NCBI RefSeq assembly: GCF_004745645.1 | Contig: NZ_SRMB01000001.1 | Location: forward strand, 1-64,000 | DNA from: Hymenobacter metallicola | GTDB taxonomy: Bacteria; Bacteroidota; Bacteroidia; Cytophagales; Hymenobacteraceae | Direction of reading: 5' to 3' | Length of the DNA: 64,000 nt | Shown: positions 7,891 to 17,378 of the stretch, in pieces | Layout: the number at the start of each line of letters is the position of its first letter | How positions within the stretch are numbered: the first letter of the stretch is position 1 | Program-made: the position numbers and the translations under genes | The notes under the pieces: generated by a model | What the model was told of the DNA's origin: nothing | Database searches by the model: none | What the model saw: the letters and a program-made list of their open reading frames with translations, nothing else

Positions 7891-9642
7891 TTACTCAACC
7901 ACTAGCTGGGCGCGCTGTGCGCCGGCTTCGAGCAGGTAGAGGCCCGGAGCCAAGCCTGCCGTAGCCACAGTGGCTTCCAGCTTGCCGACGGGGATGGTGC
8001 TGGTCCGCACGGCCCGGCCCAGGGCGTCGCGCAAGGTTACGGGCAGCCCGGCAGGGGCCGCCACCGGCAGGCGCAGCGTAGCTGGGGTGCCTGCTGCGGC
8101 AGGGTTTGGGTACAGGGCCAGCGGGGCTACCCCAGCCGTCGGCCGCACACCCAGGGGCAGACCGGCATTGCTGAGTTTGGCCACGAAGGCATTGCCCCCA
8201 AACGATGCTGGATAGGCCAGAGTGGTAGCGCCAAAGCTGATGTTCCCACGGAAGGTGCCGGTAGCAAACATGTTTCCAACGGCATCCAGAGTAATGGCCT
8301 CGAAATAGAATTGGCCGTCTGTGCTGATAGCCGGCGCGAGCTGAGCATAGTCCCAGCTCTGGGTCGTGGGATTAAAACGGGCCACGAAATTCCGGCCCGC
8401 AGTGGGGTTGGCCAGGGTGCGCGTGCCAAAGGTGTAGGTGATGACGTTCGGTAGCTCCCCGACAAGAACGGCGTTGCCTTGTGCGTCGACGGCTAGGCCA
8501 TACGTATTCGTTGCGCTGGGGCTGCCGCTGTGCCCGATAGTGCCGACGGCTCCCCACTGGCCGGCAGGCGAGAGGCGGGCTACAAATTCGTCCTCGTTCA
8601 CCGTGCTGCTGCCTAGTTGCAGGCCGGGGCCTCCTCCTTCTCCGGCCAGCCACACATTGCCCGTCCGGTCGTATTGCAGTTCGTTGGTAATGTAGGCCAC
8701 TGAGCTGGTGCCCGGAGCTGCAACCTGGGTAGCTGCCGTCCACTGGTTGGTAGCGCTGAGCTGCGCAATTACGTGAGTAGCCTGGGTGGCACTGGTCGAG
8801 TTGACGGTGGTGCTGCCCAGCGTCACGGAGCCGTTCCGGATGCGGAAGGCTACGGCTACCTGGCCCTGTGGGCCCACGGCGGTCTGGCTCACAACAAAGC
8901 GGCTGCTGCTGGCCGTGCCGGTGGTGGTAGCGCCCACGGCACTTACCCATTGGCCGGCAGCATTCAGGCGGGCGACAAACAAGCCCGAACTAGGGGCTGC
9001 GGGCAACGTCGTGCTACCCAGGGTTACGGTACCGGTGTATTCGCCCGCTACCACCAGGTTGCCTGCTGTGGCGTCCCAGCCCGCCGCCAGGATGCGGGTG
9101 CCGGATAGTCCGATTAGCGCCTGGGGCTGCCCATTGGCGTTAAGACGGGTAATGAAGTTGGCCTCGGCTTTGGTGGTCGTGTACGTATAGGAGCCCACCG
9201 TAACCACCGTGCCCCCGTTGGGTGAAATTGATCCGTCGTCATTGACGGCACCGATGGCGTAGGTGTCACCGGCCGGATTGACGACTACGTGCTCGAAGCC
9301 CAGGGCCTCACCGTTGCCGGTGGCTTTCACCGCCCACAGCCACTGCTGGGAGAGCGAGAGTTTGGCTACGAAACCACTGGCAAAGCCCCCTCCACCCGTC
9401 AGGCTGGTGCTGCCAAACACGCGGGTAGCGGGAGCACCGCTGCCGCCACCGTTCTGCAATACGCCAGCTAGGTACTGATTACCAGCGGCATCGGTCGTTA
9501 GGCTGCGGCCCAGGGCTCCGGTGTCGTCGGTCGGGGTAGGATTGGCAGGCTGCACGGCGGCTGTCCAGGTTGGCGTTTGGGCATGGGCAGCGGGCAAGCC
9601 TAGGGTTATAGCAAAGGCAACAGTGAGATAAATGTGTCGCAC
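7891..9642 (-). CDS. Secreted T9SS type A sorting-domain protein with SBBP-like repeats
   Basis: About 583 residues, exported. A signal peptide (AFAITLGLPAAHAQ) is followed by six or seven repeats of the form G-N-x-(Y/V/W)-x-x-G plus xLGSTTL, as in beta-propeller-repeat (SBBP) proteins: for example GNVWLAGEGG, GNAVLVGELP and GNMFATGTFRG. The last 75 residues form a Por-secretion sorting domain (LALYPNPAAAGTPATLRL ending GLYLLEAGAQRAQLVVE), so it is probably moved across the outer membrane by the type IX system. Start uncertain: GTG at 9642 or TTG at 9648, no ATG nearby. It has its own terminator. Confidence 0.85.
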   Translation of the reverse strand: MRHIYLTVAFAITLGLPAAHAQTPTWTAAVQPANPTPTDDTGALGRSLTTDAAGNQYLAGVLQNGGGSGAPATRVFGSTSLTGGGGFASGFVAKLSLSQQWLWAVKATGNGEALGFEHVVVNPAGDTYAIGAVNDDGSISPNGGTVVTVGSYTYTTTKAEANFITRLNANGQPQALIGLSGTRILAAGWDATAGNLVVAGEYTGTVTLGSTTLPAAPSSGLFVARLNAAGQWVSAVGATTTGTASSSRFVVSQTAVGPQGQVAVAFRIRNGSVTLGSTTVNSTSATQATHVIAQLSATNQWTAATQVAAPGTSSVAYITNELQYDRTGNVWLAGEGGGPGLQLGSSTVNEDEFVARLSPAGQWGAVGTIGHSGSPSATNTYGLAVDAQGNAVLVGELPNVITYTFGTRTLANPTAGRNFVARFNPTTQSWDYAQLAPAISTDGQFYFEAITLDAVGNMFATGTFRGNISFGATTLAYPASFGGNAFVAKLSNAGLPLGVRPTAGVAPLALYPNPAAAGTPATLRLPVAAPAGLPVTLRDALGRAVRTSTIPVGKLEATVATAGLAPGLYLLEAGAQRAQLVVE

Positions 9643-9724
9643 GGGCAAATGAGGTTAGAGGTTAAGGTGTAACCTCAAAGGTCCCCTCCACCGAACCCAG
9701 CTGCAATACCCAGATGTAGGTATT

Positions 9725-9766
9725 TATCAGCCCGGGTAGCCAGTTCTGCGGACTACCCGGGCTGAT
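9725..9766 (-). terminator. Terminator after purB
   Basis: A 14-bp perfect stem (9725/6-9739 with 9753-9766, core CAGCCCGGGTAG) with a 13-base loop, beginning 8 bp past the purB stop. It is GC-rich with a weak T-tract on the minus strand. Confidence 0.7.
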
Positions 9767-9773
9767 TCAGGGC

Positions 9774-11138
9774 TTAAATGCCCACGTAGGAGTGGGGCGT
9801 AATGGCCCGTAGCTCCTGCTTCACGCTCTCCTGCACCGTCAGCGTGTCGATGAAGGCCTGGATGCTGGTCTGCGAAATGGCCTCGCCGGTACGGGTCAGG
9901 GCCTTCAGCGCGTTGTAGGGGTCGGGGTAATTTTCGCGGCGCAGCACGGTCTGAATAGCTTCGGCTACCACGGCCCAGTTAGCGTCCAAGTCGCGGCGCA
10001 GGGCTTCTTCGTCGAGGGCCAGCTTGTCGAGGCCGCGCTGCAAAGAGGCCAGGGCAATCAGGATGTGGCCCAGCGGCACACCCAGGTTGCGCAGCACGGT
10101 CGAGTCGGTCAGGTCGCGCTGCAGGCGGCTGATGGGCAGCTTGGCCGCCAGGTGCTCCAGCACGGCATTGGCCACGCCCAGGTTTCCTTCGGCGTTTTCG
10201 AAGTCGATGGGGTTTACCTTGTGGGGCATGGCCGACGAACCCACTTCCCCGGCCTTGATGGTCTGGCGGAAGTAGCCCATCGAAATGTACTGCCACACGT
10301 CCCGGGCCAGGTCGATGAGGATGTTGTTGAGGCGCTTGAGCCCGTCGCAGGTGGCGGCCAGGTGGTCGTAGTGCTCAATCTGGGTGGTGGGCTGACTGCG
10401 GTGCAGGCCCAGGCGGTTGTTGACGAACACGTCGGCAAATTGCCGCCAATCGACCTGGGGGTACGCAACCTGATGGGCATTAAAGTTGCCGGTGGCGCCC
10501 CCAAACTTGGCCCCGAACGGCACCTGGGCCAGCAGCTCCACCTGGGCGTCGAGCCGGGCTACGAACACTTGAATTTCCTTGCCCAGGCGGGTCGGCGAGG
10601 CGGGCTGGCCGTGGGTGCGGGCCAGCATTGGAATGGCCTGCCAGTCGGTGGCGCGGGTAGCCAGCTGGTTGCGCACCTGGGCGTAGGCGGGCAGCAGCGT
10701 GTGCAGCAAGGCATGCTGCAAACTCAGCGGAATAGCTGTGTTGTTGATATCCTGGGACGTCAGGCCGAAGTGGATAAACTCCAGATACTGGCCCAGGCCC
10801 AGGGCCGTAAATTTGTCGCGCAGGAAGTACTCCACGGCCTTCACATCGTGGTTCGTTACCTTCTCGTGGGCTTTCACCGCCTCGGCGTCGGCGAGGCTGA
10901 ATGCGGTGTAGATACTGCGCAGCGGGCCAAACAAGGTGGTATCCACGCCCTGTAGCTGGGGCAGGGGCAACTCGCAGAGAGCAATGAAGTATTCGACCTC
11001 AATCAGGACCCGGTAGCGAATCAGGGCCAGCTCGGAAAAGTAGGTCGCCAGCGGCAGGGTTTGGCGGCGGTAGCGGCCGTCGAGCGGCGAAACGGCAGTG
11101 AGGGGAGAAAGGGCGGCGTAGTCGGCAGCAGCGGTCAT
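9774..11138 (-). CDS. purB: Adenylosuccinate lyase
   Basis: A 454-residue homolog of the E. coli-length enzyme (456). It splits SAICAR to AICAR + fumarate and adenylosuccinate to AMP + fumarate in purine synthesis. Visible family marks: VSPLDGRYRRQT near the N-terminus, the THGQPASPTRLGKE catalytic-His segment, and the fumarase/lyase signature GSSAMPHKVNPIDFENAEGN. The chosen ATG (MTAAADYAALSP) gives normal length; a longer upstream frame to 11264 lacks family similarity and overlaps the divergent promoter region. Monocistronic, with a terminator. Confidence 0.95.
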   Translation of the reverse strand: MTAAADYAALSPLTAVSPLDGRYRRQTLPLATYFSELALIRYRVLIEVEYFIALCELPLPQLQGVDTTLFGPLRSIYTAFSLADAEAVKAHEKVTNHDVKAVEYFLRDKFTALGLGQYLEFIHFGLTSQDINNTAIPLSLQHALLHTLLPAYAQVRNQLATRATDWQAIPMLARTHGQPASPTRLGKEIQVFVARLDAQVELLAQVPFGAKFGGATGNFNAHQVAYPQVDWRQFADVFVNNRLGLHRSQPTTQIEHYDHLAATCDGLKRLNNILIDLARDVWQYISMGYFRQTIKAGEVGSSAMPHKVNPIDFENAEGNLGVANAVLEHLAAKLPISRLQRDLTDSTVLRNLGVPLGHILIALASLQRGLDKLALDEEALRRDLDANWAVVAEAIQTVLRRENYPDPYNALKALTRTGEAISQTSIQAFIDTLTVQESVKQELRAITPHSYVGI

Positions 11139-11167
11139 GCGTAGAAGAAAGTTGGCCAGAAGTGGGC

Positions 11168-11226
11168 CAAAGGTAGCGAATGAGGCGGCGCAGCTACGGC
11201 AAGCGCGGTGCTTTTCGCTACCTTTG
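11168..11226. promoter_or_regulatory. Divergent TACCTTTG boxes between purB and the transglycosylase gene
   Basis: Two copies of TACCTTTG, fitting the Bacteroidota -7 consensus TAnnTTTG, point away from each other: one on the minus strand at 11168-11175 facing purB, one on the plus strand at 11219-11226 facing the transglycosylase. I see no convincing TTTG -33 element at 19-21 bp for either, so this is tentative. Confidence 0.4.
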
Positions 11227-11299
11227 TTATCCGAGTGGCGGCAGGTTCGGCACGAAACTGGCATCCGCCTGCCGCTTGTATCTTCCTCTCCTCGTGCGC

Positions 11300-13447
11300 G
11301 TGACTTCAGCTACAAAGAAAAAAATAGGTATTGGTCTGGGCATCCTGGTGGTGCTGCTGGGCATAGGCCTGGGCGTATTTCTATTTAAGCGGCAGGAGCT
11401 GCTGGATTATGCTCTGCAGCAGGTAAAAGCCAAAGTAGAGCGGAAATACCCCGTAACCCTGACCCTGGGGGCTGCTCAGTTCACCGACCTCAACACCGTC
11501 GGAATCAGCGGGATGAGCATGGTGCCCAAGGCTACGCCCGCCGATACCCTGCTCCAGGCCCGCCGCATGACCGTGTCGCTCAGCGTGCGGTCCTTGTTTG
11601 CCGGCCGGCCCGTGTTTAGCAACCTCGAAATCAGTGATGCGCAACTCACGGCCCGTAAGAGCGGCAGCACCGACAACTACTCGTTTCTCTATAAAAAGAA
11701 AGGCAAGCAGCCCACCGTACCGCGCGATACGACCAAGGGCGTAAACTACGGCCTGCTGGCCAACCAGCTGCTCGAAGCCAGCTTCGACAACATGCCGGAG
11801 GAAGCGGACTTTCGCAACTTTCTGGTCACCTACGACAGCCCCCGCCACCGGGCCCGCATCACCATGCCCCGCCTGGCCATTGAAGATGGCGACATCAGCG
11901 GGCAGCTTACGGCCGTGGTCGACTCGGTGGAAAACCGCGTGGGTGTGCAGGGCCACATCGAGCCCGGCGACTACGCGCTGAACGCCGAAGTGTTTGGCCT
12001 GAACCGCCGGCCCGTGACCTTGCCCTACGTGCTGCGTCGCTACGGGGCCCGCGTGCAGTTCGATACGCTGCGTATGAGCCTGGCTGATAAAGACCTGGAC
12101 GACGAGGAGCTGACCGTGCGCGGAACGGCTTCGGCCGCCAACTTTATTGTGAACCACCCTAAGCTGGCTGACCGGGACGTGCGCTTCCCGCGCGGGGGCA
12201 TCGAGTTTGTGGCCCGCCTGGGCCAGGCCTTTGCCGCCCTGGAAAAGGGCACCAAGGTAACGCTCAACCGCATGGAGTTCTATCCGGTGGTGAGCGTGCG
12301 GAAGCTGCCGGTAAACGAGCGGGTGATTGGCAAAATGATCAACGGCGTGCGTAGCCGCGGCGAAGCCCTGGCGGGCCTGCAGGTGAAAGCCGACGTCGAA
12401 TCGGCCGAAACGGCCGCCAACACGTTCTTTGAGGCCTTGCCCGAGGGGATGTTCAACACCCTGGAAGGCATGCAGGGTGAAGGCTCGCTCACCTACCGGC
12501 TGCATCTGAACCTGGACATGAACCAGCTCGACAGCCTGGAATTCAATTCCAGCCTGACGCCTAAGAATTTCCGCATCAGCCGCTTCGGCCGCGAAAATCT
12601 AAACAAGCTCAACGAGGACTTTGCCTACACGGCCTACAACGACAACGGCGACTCGATTAAGACCTTTACCGTGGGGCCGTCCAACCCGCAGTTTACGCCC
12701 TATAATGAGGTGTCCAATTATCTGAAGGGCGCCATCCAGACGGCCGAAGACCCCCGCTTCATGACCCACAAAGGGTTTATGGAGAAGGCCTTCGTGAAGT
12801 CAGCCATTCAGAATATCAAGGAAAAACGGTTTGCCCGCGGCGGCAGTACCCTGTCGATGCAGCTGGTGAAGAACGTGTTTCTGACCCGGCAAAAGACGGT
12901 TACCCGCAAGATTGAGGAGGCCCTGATTGTGTGGCTGATTGAAAACACCCGTCTGGTGTCGAAGGAACGCATGTTTGAGGTCTACCTGAATATCATCGAG
13001 TGGGGACCGAAAATTTATGGGGTGCACGAGGCTTCCCGGTTTTACTTCGACAAGCAGCCGAGCAACCTGAACCTGTCGGAGAGCCTGTACCTGGCCAGCA
13101 TCATCCCGCGACCCAAACGCTACCAGGCCTCCTTCAACCAGTACGGGGAGATGCGCAGCAGTGCGCGCTACTTTCACCGCCTGATTGCGGATCTGATGGA
13201 GCGTAAGGGCATGATTTCGGAAAATGAGCGGGAGAGTGTCAGCTACAGCCTGAGTTTCCCGGGCCGGGCCCACGGCTCTATCTTCCGGGCCGTGCGCCCC
13301 GATACTACCCGCGTGACCTTCGCAGCCGACTCGACCCAGTTTGAGCCCTTGAACCTGATCGACCTGCTGGGCGGGGAAGCGCCCGACGCCGGCGTAAACA
13401 CCAATGCCACGCCCCCACCGGCTCCGGCCACACCGCCAAAGCAGTAG
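11300..13447 (+). CDS. Membrane-anchored biosynthetic peptidoglycan transglycosylase (GT51)
   Basis: About 715 residues. An N-terminal signal-anchor (IGIGLGILVVLLGIGLGVFL) is followed by a long AsmA-like beta region (about 40-430). A GT51 glycosyltransferase domain then begins with the catalytic Glu483 in TAEDPRFMTHKG, followed by RGGSTLSMQLVKNVFL, the KIEEALIVWLIE helix and YLNIIEWGPKIYGVHEAS. It would polymerise lipid II in the periplasm. There is no transpeptidase domain, so it is monofunctional, but far longer than MtgA because of the N-terminal half. The GTG at 11300 is preferred; GTG at 11294 is equally possible. The C-terminus is Pro/Ala-rich. Confidence 0.85.
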   Translation: MTSATKKKIGIGLGILVVLLGIGLGVFLFKRQELLDYALQQVKAKVERKYPVTLTLGAAQFTDLNTVGISGMSMVPKATPADTLLQARRMTVSLSVRSLFAGRPVFSNLEISDAQLTARKSGSTDNYSFLYKKKGKQPTVPRDTTKGVNYGLLANQLLEASFDNMPEEADFRNFLVTYDSPRHRARITMPRLAIEDGDISGQLTAVVDSVENRVGVQGHIEPGDYALNAEVFGLNRRPVTLPYVLRRYGARVQFDTLRMSLADKDLDDEELTVRGTASAANFIVNHPKLADRDVRFPRGGIEFVARLGQAFAALEKGTKVTLNRMEFYPVVSVRKLPVNERVIGKMINGVRSRGEALAGLQVKADVESAETAANTFFEALPEGMFNTLEGMQGEGSLTYRLHLNLDMNQLDSLEFNSSLTPKNFRISRFGRENLNKLNEDFAYTAYNDNGDSIKTFTVGPSNPQFTPYNEVSNYLKGAIQTAEDPRFMTHKGFMEKAFVKSAIQNIKEKRFARGGSTLSMQLVKNVFLTRQKTVTRKIEEALIVWLIENTRLVSKERMFEVYLNIIEWGPKIYGVHEASRFYFDKQPSNLNLSESLYLASIIPRPKRYQASFNQYGEMRSSARYFHRLIADLMERKGMISENERESVSYSLSFPGRAHGSIFRAVRPDTTRVTFAADSTQFEPLNLIDLLGGEAPDAGVNTNATPPPAPATPPKQ

Positions 13448-13460
13448 CACCACACAACAG

Positions 13461-13495
13461 AAAGCCCCGCCGGATACATTCGGCGGGGCTTTTTC
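13461..13495 (+). terminator. Terminator after the transglycosylase gene
   Basis: A perfect 12-bp stem (AAAGCCCCGCCG, 13461-13472, with 13481-13492), an 8-base loop and a TTTTT tail. Textbook intrinsic terminator, 13 bp past the stop. Confidence 0.9.
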
Positions 13496-13545
13496 GTGAT
13501 GATTTGCTAAAGGGTAAAGCGGCCCTTAGCGGGCCGTTGAGCAGG

Positions 13546-14487
13546 CTAGCTACCCGGCGGAATCAGCGGACTATCCTTTTTGGGAAACAGCAAAGACAGC
13601 ACCACTGAGCCCAGCAGCAGAAAGCCCACTACCCCCAACGACCAGCTCATGGGCAGCTCGTAAAATTCGGCTATCAGCAGCTTGCCGCCAATAAAAATCA
13701 GAATAAGGGAGAGGCCGTAGTGCAGGTAGTGAAACAGCTGCATCAGGCCGGCCAGGGCGAAATACAGGGCGCGCAGACCAAGCAGGGCAAAAACGTTGGA
13801 GGTGTAGACGATGAATGTATCGCGCGAAACGGCCAGAATAGCCGGAATGGAGTCGGCGGCAAACACCACGTCGGTAGTTTCCACCATCACCAGCACCACA
13901 AACAGGGGCGTAGCAAATAGCAGCCGCTCCTTGCGCACGAAAAACTTGCCGCCTTCCATTTTGCTGGTGATGGGCAGGTGGCGGCTCAGAAACTTGACCA
14001 CCGGGTTGTCGTCGGGGTTGATGTCGGGGCCGCCGGAGTTGAAGGCCATGCGAATGCCGGTGTACACCAGGAAGGCGCCCAGCACGTACACCAGCACGTG
14101 AAACTTGGCCAGTAGAGCGGCGCCCGCCAGAATGAAAATAGCCCGCAGCACCAGCGCCCCGATAACGCCCCAGAACAGGATGCGGTGCTGGTACTGCTGC
14201 GGCACCTTGAAGTAGGTGAAGATGAGCAGAAAGACAAACAGATTGTCGACGCTCAGGGACTTCTCAATCAGATAGCCGGTCAGAAACTCCAGGGCGGCCT
14301 GCTTGCCCATGGTGCGGTACACCAAGAAGTTGAAGCACAGCGACAGCACGATCCAGAAGGCGCTCCAGCTCAAGGCTTCCCGAATACGGACCACGTGGGC
14401 TTTGCGGTTGAATACCAGCAAATCCAGCATCAACATCACGAGCACGAAGGCGTTGAAGCCAACCCAGAACGCAGGAGTGTTTTCCAT
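13546..14487 (-). CDS. TerC/Alx family integral membrane protein
   Basis: A 313-residue protein with about seven to nine membrane helices. TerC-family marks are seen: FNAFVLVMLMLDLLVFNRK, the acidic in-membrane motifs EKSLSVDNLFVFLLIF and VETTDVVFAADSIPAILAVS, and SNVFALLGLRALYFALAGLM. Family members are linked to manganese export and to metalation of exoenzymes. The ATG at 14487 is preferred to the upstream TTG. It follows the GT2 gene by 42 bp and probably forms an operon with it and with hemG. I saw no yybP-ykoY-like riboswitch in the short gap. Confidence 0.92.
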   Translation of the reverse strand: MENTPAFWVGFNAFVLVMLMLDLLVFNRKAHVVRIREALSWSAFWIVLSLCFNFLVYRTMGKQAALEFLTGYLIEKSLSVDNLFVFLLIFTYFKVPQQYQHRILFWGVIGALVLRAIFILAGAALLAKFHVLVYVLGAFLVYTGIRMAFNSGGPDINPDDNPVVKFLSRHLPITSKMEGGKFFVRKERLLFATPLFVVLVMVETTDVVFAADSIPAILAVSRDTFIVYTSNVFALLGLRALYFALAGLMQLFHYLHYGLSLILIFIGGKLLIAEFYELPMSWSLGVVGFLLLGSVVLSLLFPKKDSPLIPPGS

Positions 14488-14529
14488 AAGACCAAAATAC
14501 GCGGCCAACGATGCCGGCGTATAGTGGAC

Positions 14530-15327
14530 TTACCGGGATTCGCGGGCCGGGGTTGCGGCCGGAGCTGAAACGGCAGACGCTGTTGCGGCCGGGCTCACCC
14601 GCTCAAACGAGCGAAACAGGCTGCTGAGCTTCATCTGCACGACCCCAAACAAGGCTTCCTGGAAGATACCCTTGGTCATTTTGGACGTGCCGCGGGTCCG
14701 GTCCGTGAAAATAATCGGCACCTCCTTGATGCGGAAGCCATACTTGTAGGCCAGCCACTTCATTTCAATCTGGAAGGCGTAGCCCACAAAGCGAATCCGG
14801 TCCAGGGGAATCGTGCGCAGCACCCGGGCGGTGTAGCACTTAAAGCCGGCCGTGGCGTCGGCAATGGGCATGCCCGTGACCATGCGCACGTAGGCCGAGG
14901 CAAACCACGACATCAGCACCCGGTCCATGGGCCAGTTCACCACGTTTACGCCCTGAATGTAGCGCGAGCCAATGGCCATATCGTAGCCCTCCACGGCGCA
15001 GGCGTCGTGAAGGCGCAGCAAGTCGTCGGGGTTGTGCGAGAAGTCGGCATCCATCTCAAACACGTACTGGTAATTGCGCTGCAGAGCCCACCGAAAGCCG
15101 TGGATATAGGCCGTGCCCAGGCCCAGCTTGCCGCTGCGCTCCTCTAAAAAAAGCTGGTCGGGAAATTCCTGTTGCAGGCCGCGCACCACGTCGGCCGTGC
15201 CATCGGGCGAGCCGTCGTCGATGATGAGCACGTCGAACCCTTTGGGCAGCGAAAACACCTTGCGGATAATCAGCTCCGCGTTTTCACGCTCATTATAGGT
15301 TGGTATTAAGACGAGCCCCGTATTCAT
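14530..15327 (-). CDS. Polyprenol monophosphomannose synthase-like GT2
   Basis: A 265-residue cytoplasmic or membrane-associated GT2 enzyme of the Dpm1 type: GLVLIPTYNERENAELI, VLIIDDGSPDGTADVV, the EMDADFSHNPDDL metal site, and DATAGFKCYTARVLRTI with FQIEMKW. Dpm1-like enzymes move mannose from GDP-mannose to a polyprenyl phosphate for later periplasmic glycosylation. It lacks the C-terminal helices of the GtrB type; its last 30 residues are Ala/Pro-rich. It starts 17 bp after the hemG stop and precedes the TerC gene, so the three are probably one operon. Sugar specificity is inferred. Confidence 0.88.
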   Translation of the reverse strand: MNTGLVLIPTYNERENAELIIRKVFSLPKGFDVLIIDDGSPDGTADVVRGLQQEFPDQLFLEERSGKLGLGTAYIHGFRWALQRNYQYVFEMDADFSHNPDDLLRLHDACAVEGYDMAIGSRYIQGVNVVNWPMDRVLMSWFASAYVRMVTGMPIADATAGFKCYTARVLRTIPLDRIRFVGYAFQIEMKWLAYKYGFRIKEVPIIFTDRTRGTSKMTKGIFQEALFGVVQMKLSSLFRSFERVSPAATASAVSAPAATPARESR

Positions 15328-15344
15328 TGGCCAAAGATAAAGAT

Positions 15345-16679
15345 TCAGTTTGCGCCCTTCGCAATTTTTTCCGCCAGCGCCCGGGCGTGCCGGATGCAGT
15401 CGGGCACGCCCACCCCGGCGCGCCAGTTGGCCGTGCTGTAAATGCCGGCTATTTCCAGGGCATCAGCGGCCGTGTGGGCCGCCACAATTCGGTGGTCGAA
15501 CTGCGGAATGGCCCGCTCCCAAGAGTACCGGTATTGCCAGACGGGTTGCACCGCCCGAATACCGTAGAAGCGCGCCAGTTCGAGGTGGACTTGCTGCAAC
15601 TGCTCGGCGGCCGGTTGCCGCGCCTGCGCTTCGTACTGCGTACCTCCAACAAACGTGGTGAACAAAACGTGTCCGTCGGGCACCCGATTTGGATAGATGG
15701 AGCTGGTCCAGATGCTGCCGGCCGCATACGGGGATTCTACCTTGGGATGCAAAGCCCCGAACCCATCCAGCGGATGCCCCACATCGGCGCGCTGGTAGGC
15801 CGTATACACGGCCGTCATAGGTGGGTGGTACACGGCTTCTAGCGCGGCGGCAGCCTCCGGAAACAGGGGCTTGAGCAAGGGCGCCGCGGCGTAGGCGGGC
15901 AGCGCCAGTGCCAGGGCATCGTAGGCCGCCGCAGCGGGTGTTTCGCCGCTGGTCGTGAGCTGGTACTTGCCGTCGGTAGTGCGGGCCAGGCTCGTGACAG
16001 TAGTGCCGAAATAGGCGCTGGTGAGCTGGGCTGCCAGAGTTTTAGGCAAGGTCGATAATCCTTCGCGCAGGGAAATAATGCGGCGACGGGTACCGGGAGT
16101 GCCGCTTTTGGCCAAGCCCTTGAGCACCGAGCCGTAGGTTTGCTCCAGTTCCACCATTTTGGGAAAGGTCTTGTGCACGAGCAGCTGTTCCGGGTCGCCG
16201 GCGTAGATGCCGGAAATAAACGGGTTCAGCGCGTAGTCCACGATTTCGGAGCCGAAGCGGCGGCGGAAAAAAGCGGCCAGGGTTTCCTCGGCTACGGGCG
16301 GCTGGGCTGGCCGGCTCAGCTCCCGCAGGATGTTGAGTTTGGCTTTCAGGCTGAAAAAGCCGCTTAGCAGCAGGCCAGGCGGCGAACCGGGTAGTTTCTG
16401 GTATTTGCCGGCCCGCAGCACGTAGCGGTTGGCGCTTACGGCGGCCGTCTCCTGAATCTGGTCGGTCAGGTTCAGGTGCCGCAGCAGGTCGTGGAGCTCG
16501 TCGCTGAGCTGCAAGGAATTGGGGCCGGTTTCGAGCAGGTAGCCGTCGTGGTGTTCGGAGCGGATGTTGCCCCCCGGCAACGGGCTGGCCTCAAACAGGT
16601 CGTAGCTTATTCCGGCCCGCTGGAGGTAAAAGGCGAGCGTAAGGCCCGAAATACCGCCACCAAGAATTGCAATCCGCAT
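15345..16679 (-). CDS. hemG: Protoporphyrinogen oxidase (oxygen-dependent type)
   Basis: A 444-residue FAD protein that converts (copro)protoporphyrinogen to (copro)porphyrin late in haem synthesis. The N-terminus has the dinucleotide-binding ILGGGISGLTLAFYL followed by ASPLPGGNIRSEHHDGYLLE and ETGPNSLQ. The middle shows NPFISGIYAGDPEQL. The C-terminus has the FAD-contacting GIYSTANWRAGVGVPDCIRH. The length matches HemY/HemG-type oxidases; some databases name this form hemY. First gene of a probable hemG-GT2-TerC operon, divergent from the HAD phosphatase 83 bp away. Confidence 0.93.
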   Translation of the reverse strand: MRIAILGGGISGLTLAFYLQRAGISYDLFEASPLPGGNIRSEHHDGYLLETGPNSLQLSDELHDLLRHLNLTDQIQETAAVSANRYVLRAGKYQKLPGSPPGLLLSGFFSLKAKLNILRELSRPAQPPVAEETLAAFFRRRFGSEIVDYALNPFISGIYAGDPEQLLVHKTFPKMVELEQTYGSVLKGLAKSGTPGTRRRIISLREGLSTLPKTLAAQLTSAYFGTTVTSLARTTDGKYQLTTSGETPAAAAYDALALALPAYAAAPLLKPLFPEAAAALEAVYHPPMTAVYTAYQRADVGHPLDGFGALHPKVESPYAAGSIWTSSIYPNRVPDGHVLFTTFVGGTQYEAQARQPAAEQLQQVHLELARFYGIRAVQPVWQYRYSWERAIPQFDHRIVAAHTAADALEIAGIYSTANWRAGVGVPDCIRHARALAEKIAKGAN

Positions 16680-16762
16680 GGTACACTGGGGTTAGAACAA
16701 GCAAAGGTAACCCCAGGAATCCAGTAACGGCCCGCGCCTTCGAAATCCGTAGCTTTGAGCGT

Positions 16763-17299
16763 ATGAATGCAGCCGTAACCACGCCGCCCCGCCGCGAAAA
16801 GGCCGTGTTTCTGGACCGGGACGGGGTCTTGAACCACGAAATTGGCCACTACGTGTGGCGCCTCGACGATTTTGTCATTGCCGACGGCGTACCCGAAAGC
16901 CTGGCCCGCCTGAAAGCGGCCGGCTACCGGCTGATTGTGGTGACCAACCAGGCCGGCATTGCCAAAGGCTTGTACACTGCCCGCGAAGTACAGGCCTGCC
17001 ACCAGAAGCTGCAGCAGGCCTGTAATAACGCTATTGATGCCTTGTACTTCGCCAGCGGCCACCCCAGCGTAAGCGAGTCCTTGATGCGCAAGCCCGATTC
17101 GCTGATGCTGGAAAAAGCCCTGGCCCGGTTTCAGATCGACCCCGCCCAAAGCTGGATGGTCGGCGACCGGCTCCGCGACCTGCACGCTGGGGCCAAGGTT
17201 GGGGTACGGGGCATTCTGGTAGGCGAGGGCGAAGAGAGCCGCCCCGCGCTGTACGCTCCCGATTTGCGCGCTGCCACTGATATTATTCTAGCTCAGTAA
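16763..17299 (+). CDS. HAD-IIIA phosphatase, GmhB-like
   Basis: A 178-residue HAD-superfamily enzyme. Motif I is AVFLDRDGVLN (nucleophile Asp, acid Asp), motif II is IVVTNQAG, and the C-terminal acid motif is WMVGDRLRDLHAGAKVG. The family includes D-glycero-manno-heptose-1,7-bisphosphate 7-phosphatase and histidinol-phosphatase; the heptose role is likely given the GT9 gene in the same region, but it lacks the four-Cys zinc loop I would expect in classical GmhB. A TAGCTTTG box at 16750 lies only 6 bp before the ATG, so the transcript may be nearly leaderless, or the box is chance. Confidence 0.82.
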   Translation: MNAAVTTPPRREKAVFLDRDGVLNHEIGHYVWRLDDFVIADGVPESLARLKAAGYRLIVVTNQAGIAKGLYTAREVQACHQKLQQACNNAIDALYFASGHPSVSESLMRKPDSLMLEKALARFQIDPAQSWMVGDRLRDLHAGAKVGVRGILVGEGEESRPALYAPDLRAATDIILAQ

Positions 17300-17317
17300 C
17301 GGCGTAATAGCCATAAA

Positions 17318-17360
17318 ACCACAACAGCCAGCCCCTGCAAAAGAGGCTGGCTGTTGTGGT
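17318..17360. terminator. Bidirectional terminator between converging genes
   Basis: A perfect 16-bp stem (17318-17333 with 17345-17360, core ACCACAACAGCCAGCC) with an 11-base loop lies between the HAD phosphatase stop and the convergent small-lipoprotein stop. Confidence 0.85.
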
Positions 17361-17378
17361 AAAGAGCAAGCTAACAAA

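Noticed and set aside
11139..11264. 42-codon N-terminal extension of purB
   Set aside because: Cys/Arg-rich, not family-like, and overlaps the divergent promoter region; the ATG at 11138 gives normal length.
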